Assembly (NCBI GenBank): GCA_047495785.1
Contig: JBLDXI010000009.1
Span: forward strand, 2,356,001 to 2,420,000
From: Lepidodermella squamata
Taxonomy: Eukaryota > Gastrotricha
Length of the DNA stretch: 64,000 bases
Direction of reading: 5' to 3'
Shown here: positions 1-9,854 of the stretch, piece after piece
Layout: each line of letters begins with the position of its first letter
Position numbering within the stretch: position 1 is the stretch's first letter
Made by a program: the position numbers and the translations under genes
The notes under the pieces: generated by a model
Database searches by the model: none
Seen by the model: the letters and a program-made list of their open reading frames with translations, nothing else
What the model was told of the DNA's origin: nothing

Positions 1-327
1 CATGAAAAATCAGAACGTTATGCTGTGGCCGAGGCTATAAGCTTGCTTGCGAGAGTTATCGGGACTCACAGCAGCATTGTTACGCAAGAGGCTTCTGAAA
101 TGAATCACGTGTTTTTTAGTCATAAACATGTGTCTTAGCATAATTTTTTCAAGTCCCTTTATGAACTCAATATTGTGCCATATTGGGAGAATCACCCAAT
201 TTTTAACTTGAATCAAACTCATAACCACGTGATATTTTGTCGATTGTCTGCAATAACGAAAAAAATCACAAAAAAACAGTAAAGCAAGAAAAAATTCGCA
301 AAAATGATTTATTTATTTCATAACATT
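1..327. other. gene-less left edge
   Basis: AT-rich sequence downstream of the first LamG-family gene. The short open frames here have no recognisable content. Its only supported element is the minus-strand poly(A) signal at 308-317, described separately. Confidence 0.6.
308..317 (-). promoter_or_regulatory. poly(A) signal of LamG gene A
   Basis: Two overlapping AATAAA hexamers on the minus strand (plus-strand TTTATT at 308-313 and 312-317) begin about 10 bases after the stop codon at 328-330. This implies a very short 3' UTR, in keeping with a compact genome. Confidence 0.6.
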
Positions 328-1956
328 TCAAATTGCAAGAAATGCCACTATCATTACTAAGACTGATGCTAGTTGAGATTGATGCAAAATGTCAGCTGAA
401 TTTTTTTTCGGAATAACCGCGGACGGGAACCTCGTTACAGACTTGAAGCTTTCCAGAAACGTGTTCAGAGTCGCATCGACCTCCTCGCCCCCGAAAACAT
501 CCGCGGCAGGAGCTGCTTTTATGCCAGTCACTATTGCGTCTTCAATGTCCGTTTTCGACAAGGCCAGGTCAGAATTTACCATGGACGCAAACATCAGCTG
601 GAATTTGTCATTTCTGGAAAATAATCGAATTAATTTCAAATTGTTATCCTAAAAACGGGGTGGCTTACGTGTAAGTTATAGTTTTCAAGTCGACTTTACT
701 CGCAGGCAAACCACCCGCTGCTAAAATAGTTCCCATTTGTCGTTCAAGAGTGCCACCGAGCGCCTTTATGACACCGTCAGTATTTTGCAAATCGCTGCTC
801 GAAACTACGGTTCCATTTGGATAGACGAGTTTCGGTGCGTTCAAAATTGCCTCAACTTCTGGTAAAAAAAATAGGAATTAAGGTGAATTTTCATAAAATT
901 ATGATGACTCACTTGATGTAACAGATGGGAAAGTAACTCCAGGTCGAGTTGAGGAGCGGAAAAATGACGTTGAAGGTGATTTTGACATGATGGCTTTTGT
1001 AGAGGTCGAGGTCAAGGTTGCCCTAGTCGAACTTGAGATAATTGTGGTTGTGGTTGACTGCGCTTGAGATGATGTGGTCGTTGAAGTAATCGAGCTCGTC
1101 ATATCTGGTCACAAAAATTGTTAAAAAAAAGGTCACAATTTCAGGAGAATTCAAACATACCGTAAATTTTAGCCGAGCAAGCCTTTTCAATTTTTTTGAG
1201 ATCTTCAACGCCGAGAGAAATCGAATAGATAGCGAGGCTCGAGATGGAAACACCAGGAATCAAATCGGAAACTTCTGGCGTTCGTCCAATCGCGAAGCTG
1301 TTCGAATTTTTGTAGAACGCCCCTCCGTTGATTTTTGTCGATGCCTGAGTCGCGGTATTCAAGTCGAGTTGAAGCGTTAGTTGTTGATTCGCCTCGTCGT
1401 AGGTGATCGATACGAAATGCCACTGGCCCGGAATCATCGCAATTTCTTTGCCAACGCTGAAACGCGTGTTGTCGTAGTTGAAGTAGTTCAAACTGATGGT
1501 CGGAATTCCGGCCGATGTTACGCTGATGGCGAGAGACAACGCGTATTTCGCCGAGCTTGGATCATTGACGGAAACGATGCTGTACTGCTTGTTCACGGTG
1601 GCTGATTTTGTCTCGGTGTATCGCAGGTAGAACGTCATGGTGAATGGTCTGTTATTCGCGAAAAGTGACGAAATTCGTTTGGTGTTATCCGAATAGACAG
1701 CGATAGGTCCCGGGTCAGATTTCAAGGAGATTGATCGACCAGGTTCCTGCGACGGACCAGAATCGGCATCAATTTGATAGTTTCCATTAAGGGCAGGTGT
1801 TTCTCCAATTATGACATCAGTGGTCTTCGAATTTTCGTCCAAAGGCCAAAATGCTAGCAGGTAGGATTTCAGTGGCATATCCACTGTTGTCGGATTGATA
1901 GCGGCCATTGTGTAGACCAGGCCGAGAAAAGTCAGGAAGATAGAGTTCGGAGACAT
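328..1956 (-). CDS. LamG/ConA-like mucin-type surface protein, paralogue A
   Basis: Four exons: complement(328..613, 669..858, 913..1104, 1161..1956), 487 aa. The order is signal peptide (about residues 1-20), LamG/concanavalin-like domain (about 28-262; hallmarks AFWPLD and WHFVSITYD), Ser/Thr-rich linker (about 266-325), a small conserved domain (LVYPNGTVV followed by an amphipathic stretch ending LFAS-like), and a C-terminal hydrophobic tail ending LVMIVAFLAI, typical of a GPI-anchor signal. The last 190-bp exon of the small domain matches paralogue B exactly in length and phase. I chose the ATG at 1956 because it opens a signal peptide; the frame is open further upstream but without one. 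LamG folds usually bind glycans or protein ligands, and the ligand here is unknown. The GPI anchor and extracellular role are inferred. Confidence 0.85.
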
Positions 1957-4395
1957 TTTTTCTGCTAATCGCTGAGAGAATGATGATTTCGGAGCGCTTC
2001 GGCGGCCATAAAATACCCTCACGCGTCGGTGGTATGCGCGTGAAGCATCGCGTGAAGCACTGCACGTGAATTCGTTTTGTTTGTTTTCAATCAAAATTTC
2101 GGAAAATTGACACCGACGTCTGTGCTGGCGGTTCGGTTTTATGTCAAAAGTTCGTCCCCGACGACTGATAATAAGATCTGCGGGGGTTGGGAATAGGGCC
2201 AGCAAGTCTGATAAAGTGAGTTCGCGGCTTATAACGCTGAAAACCATTTCCTATTTGCCTATCATTTCGCGGCAATTAGTTCAATTTTTTGGCACGCATA
2301 CCAAATTTTCAACTCGCAGGTGGGCGTTTCATCAATGAAATGCAACACACACATCGAATTCACGTGGTTGGAAGTTCGCCAAATTAACGCACGTGTCGAA
2401 GTCCAAAAATCATCGGTGAACTGTCGAAATCCGTTATTTTCGCAATCGAATTGTGCCTAACCTCGTCTATGATACGAAGCAGAGATGCCTAATAAAAGGG
2501 AGACAATAATTCTATTGCTGAAGGTTCCGAATTCACAAATCTATAATGAGTGAATCACTTCAACCTCACTTCAACCAACTTCAATAACCAACTATTCACT
2601 TGATCTAAAACATAGCTTATAGTCACTTTTTTCCGCAGCGAATGACGCCGGCCATTTCGACCGATGACGCATCGTTATATCGCGCTATAGTGACATTTTC
2701 TGTAGATTCTTTGGCGGATTTGTTCATTCCTTGTTCCTAGTTTTTTAGGTTGTGGCTCGAATCCACATGCATGCGTCCATTTTACATCTATTTTTCTTTA
2801 TAGTGTGAACCTCAGACAAAATTATGTCTACGTATGGCGTGAACAGGAAAGCTTATCTTTCCGCTTGGCATCGAATATCGCACTGCCGAGGTTCGATCCT
2901 TGTTTTTGTGTTTGCGATTTGCCCGGATCATCACCACTTTTTTGTCGCAGATGAATGATTTATATGCTTTTAACCTAACTTTTACTTTTGATGCCCTGTT
3001 CGAACTCGTGCCATGGAAATAGGAATTCTGTAAAAAATGAACTCGAAAAAAATCCACGAAAATAGGCAGAGGACTTTTAATCCCTGGCGACTTTTGAGAT
3101 GCGGTTTTCAGATAATTGACCAGCGTGAAATATTGGGTCAGAAACGGAAAAAATCTCAATCCTATCGATGGAGATAGAACTTTTAGCTGCACTAACGACG
3201 AGTTCATATAAAAGAGTTCATAAATTCCAAATTCTATACAGCTGCTTTTTGTCGTCAAATGTCAGTTTGCCTCCTACGGGTTTTGAAGCACTCTGTTAGG
3301 CGGTAATTTTGAAATACTTTCTAGATTTGCACATATGACATATGACTGAATCGAATTACGTTGAATTATCCAAATGCCTAGCGCCTAGCATTGAATTTTC
3401 ACTTCCCTTGAAAACCCTCAAAAATTAAATTTTCGAACCAATCCTCCGCTAAAAAAACGGAATATCTTTTAGCGGAACCAAATTTTACGGTGCGCGCGGA
3501 ACCTAATTTGCTGTAGCGGAACCAAAGTCGAAATATGCCAAAATTCATTTTTTGAATATTTCTACGAAATTTAGGCTAAGCATGCGTTTTGAACTGAACA
3601 CTTCACACTTCGTCTTATAGAAAATGATGCGCTTGATTCATTGGTGAATTTTCTAGAATTATTGTGGCCAATCTTGACCTGCAAGAAATATCCAAAAAGC
3701 GATTTCAGGCTACTAGAAAATTCCAATATTTGGTTCCGCTAACAGGAGGACCCTTAAAAAAACACTTAGAAACTTCATTTATTGAGTTAAGTGGCATAAG
3801 ATGGGCAGTAAGATCCTATTTTATTATTATAAAAGGTCGATGCGGGGTTCAAGCGAAAACTCGACCTGAAAGTCGGCCGCGACCGAAATTAGTTTCAGAG
3901 CCAACGGCCTTAAACTTGAAGCTTTCATAGACGGCTTTCCACATTACTTGGAGTTAAGGGCTAAGTACTGGTTGTATGGCTTGTAGTTAAAATCCTTTGC
4001 GGATTGCCAAAAAATTCAAATAATTTTACCAAAGGTAAAAACATCGACGTGGCGATGAATCTTGAAATCTCACTTTTGGAAGGCTTGATGATGACCTCTT
4101 TTACTTGGATTTCTCTCCAATGACATTTCTCTTCTAGCTGAACTGTGTGGATCTGTTTAAAAGCTGTTAGTTAGGGCTATAAGTTATTATACCACGGTTG
4201 AAAGATTTTATTCGACGCAAAGAAGTCGATGCCATTTTTACTGATCCAATTCCAAAAAAACAAGGTGAAAGTAAAAGAGAAGGTATAAGCAGTTCAAGAA
4301 TGGTATTCGGAGTTGCGCTCAGAAATTTCGATCATTATGAAAGCATGTCAAAGTCAAAAGGGCGCAGGTGGGTATAGGTCGTATAAAGGTTTGAT
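1957..4395. other. intergenic region with an inverted-repeat element
   Basis: No convincing gene in 2.4 kb. Open frames at 2812-3258 (minus) and 3664-3930 (plus) resemble no family I know and lack splice partners. It contains a 15-bp inverted repeat (3469-3483 with 3728-3742) and a 64-codon open frame of protein-like composition (4183-4377, plus) that may be a coding remnant. Confidence 0.5.
3469..3742. repeat. perfect 15-bp inverted repeat bounding about 274 bp
   Basis: TTAGCGGAACCAAAT at 3469-3483 recurs as its exact reverse complement at 3728-3742. Two further copies of the core GCGGAACC lie just inside the left arm (around 3506 and 3535). The structure is what a small non-autonomous DNA transposon (MITE) would leave, but I see no clear target-site duplication. 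Confidence 0.5.
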
Positions 4396-6318
4396 TTAGA
4401 TCTGAGTGATCTTAATGATTACCGCAGACAATGCAGAAACCACAGTAAAAAATGAGTAGGAATTAACATGAATTCGTACTGCTAAGCTTTTTCCATTAGG
4501 CGACTGCTTGGGCTTTGTATCCATCGCTTGAAGGAATGAGTTGAGGGTGGCATCGGCTCCGGTATCGCCGAAAAGGTCTTTCAAATCGATTGCAGCTGCC
4601 CCGTCTTTGATCGCTTGCTCAACTTGACCTTGAGTTACTCCGAAATCAGAGCTCACCAGTGATGAGAACATCATCTCGAACCTCTTATCTCTGCAATAAA
4701 TTCAAAGCCTTCCTATTACTGATAACGGATGATGAAATGGACGTACACGTATTTGACGTCTGTTAAGTCTACTTTAGTCGGCGATAGGCTTCCAGCAGAA
4801 TAAATTGCACTCATCTGCTGCTCCAACTGCGGTTTCATGACATCGAGAAAGGCAGCGCTCTTTAGATCTGCGTCTGTTGGAACGGCAGTTTTGTTTGGGT
4901 ACAGCAATTTCTGAGCGCTCAACGTTGTCAAAACGGCTGAAAAAAATTGAACTCTAAATGTGTAGTCTAAATAGTTGGAAGCTACTAACTTGAGGGCACA
5001 AGTGACGAGGATGCAGCTTTGCTGACTGTTGATGATTTGATGGCCGAAATCGTTGAGCTGACCGATGCTGCTTTTGAGGGTCCATTCGTTTGGCCCTGGG
5101 CATTCGTGAGCTTTGTGGTCGACGATCCGGATTTAGAGGCACTGGCTGTGACGGGCTTTGCAGTTGAAGGTGAGGATGAAGCCGAAGAAATCGTTTGGCC
5201 TTGTGCATTTGTCAACTTTGTAGTTGACGAGTTGGGTTGAGAAACGCTAGTTGAGGCTGCTTTTGTCGTCGAAGAAGAGGTTGCAGCCGAAGTAGTTGTT
5301 TGAGAGGAACTTCCTGAGCCAGCTTTCGCTGTTGAAGTCATCTTGGTTGTCGTTGTTGAGGACGAGGTAGCTTGGGGTAAAAATAGGATTTCTATATTTA
5401 TTCTCCGCCGAAATCTTGTAAAATTAACCGGGCAAACGTTTTGAATCAAGATTACCTCCAAGCAAAATAACGAATTTTAACTTGTAACTTACATGATAAT
5501 GCCAAAGGACAAGCTGTTCTGACTTTATCAATATCCCCAGTTCCTAAAACGTCCTTGTAAATCGCCAGGCAGGAGAGGGACGTCCCAGGTAACATTTTGA
5601 TATTATCTCCGTACCCAAGGGAAATATCATTAGACCCAGGATACAACACTGAGCCATTAACCGCAGCGCTTGTCTGCTTAGTCGGGTTGCCGTCTACAGT
5701 CATGATCATCGTGAAAGATGCGTCGTAGGTTATAGTGACGTAATGCCATTTCCCCAAGTCGATGTCGATTCTTCCGCCGAGCTGGAAGCTCAACATTTTG
5801 TTGTTGCCGTAGTTCAGGCGAAGCTGAGGCTTTCCACTAACTGTTTCTATAAACAGTTTCAATGCGTAATATTCCGATCTGCGAATGGTGAAAAGGCTCG
5901 ACGACCGCCCTGTATAGACCGAACTATTATATCGTACGAAGAATGAAATCGTAAACGGCTTGTTAGCGGCGAATATTGGCAAAACTTTTCCAGCATCATC
6001 CTTGAACGAACCAATTTGGCTCTCAGAAGCCACAGAAAGCGATGTGCCAGGATCACCAAATGGTCCTGGTATTTGGTCTACCACCGGATTGCCTCTATTT
6101 GCAGTACCTCCTCCGAAAATCACCTCTTCGATATTCGAATACTTGTCAAATGGCCATAAAGCGACAATTGATTCACGTCTAGGCATTTTGCCGCTTAACG
6201 GGTGCGGATCAGCTTCAATTCCTAGGATGGCGAGAGCATTGACGTAAGATTCATTTTCTTGATAATCCTTACCTTCGAATTGAATGACTGCTAATAGATA
6301 AATCAGATTGGATATCAT
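4396..6318 (-). CDS. LamG/ConA-like mucin-type surface protein, paralogue B
   Basis: Five exons: complement(4396..4690, 4747..4936, 4990..5370, 5493..6221, 6273..6318), 546 aa. Signal peptide, LamG-like domain (VALWPFD near residue 40; WHYVTITYD), an Ala/Ser/Thr-rich linker with imperfect repeats of TKLTNAQGQT type, the SEA-like domain (LLYPNKTAV; later FEMMFSSLV) and a hydrophobic C-terminus. The first exon is 46 bp. Its 51-bp intron is divisible by three and contains no stop, so a naive reading runs straight through it; paralogue C has the same 46-bp exon and phase, which supports the intron. The S/T linker exon is 381 bp and in phase. The ligand is unknown. Confidence 0.85.
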
Positions 6319-6958
6319 GATGAATCTGATATAACTGACTTATCCAAGAAGTTTTGTATCGAACCCTATGCAACTGAATCGTTTTTGTCTAATGATTTGT
6401 ATGTTATCAATTACTAGCGATATGGTAGTAAAGGAAAACGTTTTAACGAGCCCAGCAACTTCTGTGGGAAACGTCATAATGAAAAATATACTTTACGGTT
6501 TGAAAGTTCGGTTTGATGATTGAAAATAACTTTCTTGCAATGAAGTCGAGAGATATTGGGACTGCGAGTACCATTAAAGGGTAGGGTTTTACATGCCATC
6601 ATTATCCTTAGATGCTCTTTGCCAATGCTTATATTGCAGTTCTGCAAAAATAAGGCACTGCTAAGATTTTTGAGATGCGTAAACGGAGCTTGCTGAAATT
6701 TGTAACAGAATTCTTTAATAGATCGAGCGGCATAGTAAGGAACGATCGCGGATCGTCTTGCCAGGAGCGCGCGTTTTACCGAGACGTCACATCGAATTGG
6801 GATTAGGAGTACCCCATTCTTTGAGACGCTTTGATAGCAAACCTTGCAAAGCATTTCTCGAGCTCTGAGTTAGCTATTACATTTCAGACATAGATTCGAG
6901 TTTTATTTATTCTTCAAACTTCAGACACACAGGGAATTGGGTATACTTTGAAAAGCTG
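6319..6958. other. intergenic spacer between LamG genes B and C
   Basis: Holds the upstream region of gene B and the 3' flank of gene C. A 126-codon minus-strand open frame at 6474-6854 has no recognisable features or splice partners. A T-rich stretch with AG lies about 8 bases upstream of the gene B start. Confidence 0.5.
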
Positions 6959-8866
6959 TCATTTCTGCAGTATGATAAGGGATAACATAAGGGTTAACGG
7001 TGTTGCCATTGACGGTGTCGAGTTTTTGACTACAGGTAAAGGGTTCGTGTTAGCAGTCGAAGTGGCCCCAATTGAAACCCCGCTACTGCCGAACAAGTCG
7101 GTCAGGTCAACCGAGGCCAAACTCTCCTTGACTACCTTATCAATATCCTCGGGCGATAAGCCTGAAGTAGAGCCGACAACTGCGTCAAACACCATTTGGT
7201 ACAGCTGCTTATCATCCCTATAATCATAGCAAAAATTATCTCACGATGTCCCTCATTTACGGTAAAACTTACAAGAATTTGATTTCCTTCAAGTCGACAC
7301 TATTAGACGACAGATTTCCTGCCGCAAAAATGTCAACCATTTGCTGCTCGAGCTGATTCTCCAACGACTTGAAAACATCCGGGTTATTGATGTCTTTGCT
7401 ATTAACGGCTGTTCCGTTAGGATAAAGCAATGTTGATGCACTCAGGGAGGTTGTCACCTCTTTAATTGGAAACAATTTTTTAGAGCATATATTAAGGGAA
7501 AATTCTTGCTTGTAGCAAAGGCTGGTGATGTCGTTGAGGGCGATGATGCGGTGGTAGATGATTTGGGCATTACCGTTGAACCAGCTGCTGCACTCTGTTT
7601 TACAGTCGAGGCCGATTGGGTGGCGGGAGATGATGGATTTTGCGCCTGGGATGCTGCGGTTGCTGCTTTCGATGATTGTGTTGGATTTGGTCCCGTAGAA
7701 GAGGATGGAATAGCCGTTGGATTTTGCCCCTGGGTAACTGCTTTTGAAGTTGTGTCTGCTGCTTGCGTTGGATTTGCTGTTGGTGCTGCAGGGGATGCTG
7801 TGGCAGTCGTTGGATTTTGCGCCTGTGTTGCTGCTTTTGAGGCTGTTGCGCCTGCTGTTTCTGTTGGATTTACGGTAGGCGCAGTTGTTGTTGTTGTTGT
7901 TGTTGTTGAAGTCGTCGTTGAAGTCGTCGACGATGAGGTTGAACCGGTTAGGTCTATAATTCATCGCAGTCAACAATTATACCAGAGCAAACAGAGCAGA
8001 AATCTTTAGCATTTAGCACTCACCTCTGTCGTAAGTAACACTTGCTTCTCTTAGCAGCTGAAGGTCAGATTCTTCCAATAGGCCCCTGTAAATAGACAAA
8101 CCAGCAATCGATGTTCCAGTATTCATATCGGAACTTGTTGAATTTCCAAATGTGATCGCGTTTGACCTCACAAACAAGGGACCTTCAGTTTCCGCAAATA
8201 CAGTGTCTTTGTCCACTGATAGAGAGAGATTGCCATTTTCGTTATTCCATTTAATTGTCACGAAGTTCCAAGTTTCCCATTTAGTTAGCACCATTGAATT
8301 AATTGAATTCATTCTCCCAGTGGTGTTCATGTAGAAGAGCATGAGCACAGGTTTGTTCCCGGAAGCGTGAGCCAATAGACTTAACGCAAAACTTTTTTGA
8401 GGCAGAGATCGTATACAGATGATTGCTGATTTATCATCTGCAGCCCAGCCAGTGTTTTGCAAACGCAAGAAGAATGCGATCGTCATGGAGCTAGTCATTG
8501 TCAAATATTGCGCTAGCTTTTCGCTAACAGATATAGAAATGAAGCCCGATTTCGTCACTGAAACAGAATGCTTGGGCTCGCCCAAAACTCCAGTGATTTC
8601 GTCGATCTGACGATCTCCTGATTCTGTTTCGCCTATTCCGAGATTTACCTCTGCAAACTGCGAAAACCAATCGAACGGCCAATATGCGACAAGATCGCTT
8701 CTCCGGGGCAACTTTGCCAAGGCTGGATGTTCAATCGCGGCTTCAGTGCTGATCACAGCAAGCGCTACTATTGTACAAAGAAGTCAGCATTTGTTCACCT
8801 GAATAACCCGGAAACCCTACCTAAAGCCGTAGTGATAATTCCCCGAACGCATAAAACTTTAGCCAT
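6959..8866 (-). CDS. LamG/ConA-like mucin-type surface protein, paralogue C
   Basis: Five exons: complement(6959..7217, 7273..7459, 7510..7953, 8024..8767, 8821..8866), 559 aa. A 46-bp first exon encodes most of the signal peptide. Then come the LamG-like domain (VAYWPFD; WNFVTIKW), a long Thr/Ala/Pro/Gln linker with a poly-Thr run and repeated AQNPT units, the SEA-like domain (LLYPNGTAV; YQMVFDAVV) and a hydrophobic C-terminus. The intron after the linker starts with GC, not GT (7509-7460). The 444-bp linker exon, the phase and the aligned start of the next exon all agree with paralogues A and B only if this GC-AG intron is used. An Asn-rich overlapping frame is an artefact. Confidence 0.83.
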
Positions 8867-9854
8867 TGGGGTCGGAAAATGTTCTCGCTGAATACAATGA
8901 CTTGCCAGCGATTCTTGAGAGAACTCCCTGGTCCGAAGGCTTTGATGATTGTTGAACTTTCGTTATTTTCATCATGTTTTAATTCAAAACAACTATTTGC
9001 CCAATCAGGTTTAGACGTTGTTATTATCAAATTCATCAAACATTCTGAAAAATGCAATCAAAATTACGACGGGCTGATTGCCGCATCCCTGAAAATGGAT
9101 GCATCGTCGGTATTCCGCTTGGAGGAGTGACATAGAAAGATGAGACAAGGGGCAAAACGAATCGATTACTAGCAATTTCAACTCACAGAGACCAGAGAAA
9201 AATGACCAGATATATTCCGAAAATCACTTTTGACCTGCGCTTTTACCTGAGAAAAGTAATAGATGACTTGGGCAGTACGGCCATTAATGGCGGCGGAGAC
9301 CTGGTCAAACAAGCCTTCCGCTCTATAAGCTGAGGTGTAGATTTCATGATTATGCGGCGAAACTGGGTATAGAGTAATAGCCGAGTAATAACTTCACACG
9401 TAGTTGCGCTTCTAACAAAAAACCATTTAATACGCGTGCGCTTCATCAACCAGTTGTTAACTTTGCCCGTCGTAAGTATATATATCACATCCAGTGCTCT
9501 CCCGGCATGGAGTGCTGCCGAGATTGACAAGCTTTTTTACGGACTTGTACATTTGGTGTAGCCAAAAATTATGTCCTCACTCAACTGGTAAACAAACAGG
9601 TCTTGTCTGGTTCAAATAGTATGGGTGTCGCCACATATTCTGTCCGTCAAGAAGTGTTTATACCTTATATACTCTTCCAGTTCTACTTTTTAATCAATGA
9701 GCACAGGTAAATAGTATATTGCACATATACAGCCAACTTATGAATATTCCTAATCTACTCTCCTCTGCTTTGAACTTCTTAAGGCTTGTCAGCACTTGAG
9801 CATAATAGCACGCAAGATTTCCTATTATTCTCCTCTTGATGTTAGGAACAAGCA
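8867..9854. other. shared upstream region between divergent genes
   Basis: This 988-bp stretch separates LamG gene C (leftward) from the SLC6 gene (rightward) and must hold both promoters. I see no further gene; the open frames at 9243-9530 and 9694-9999 (minus) look random. A TTAG acceptor-like site lies 9 bases before the SLC6 start. Confidence 0.5.

Noticed and set aside
1957-2247. 97-codon N-terminal extension of LamG gene A
   Set aside because: Basic, non-conserved sequence before a good signal peptide; paralogues start at the signal peptide.
2880-2900. tRNA B-box-like GGTTCGATCC
   Set aside because: The flanking bases do not pair into a T stem and no acceptor stem or A box is found at the right distance.
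2812-3258. 148-codon minus-strand frame
   Set aside because: No recognisable domain, no credible start context or splice partners; AT-rich composition like random sequence.
7269-7976. 235-codon minus-strand frame with an Asn run
   Set aside because: It is an out-of-frame reading of the LamG gene C linker plus intron; the spliced frame encodes Thr/Ala/Pro and matches paralogues.
7506-8009. 167-codon plus-strand Val/Ala-rich frame
   Set aside because: Antisense of the Thr/Ala repeat region of LamG gene C; repetitive composition alone keeps it open.
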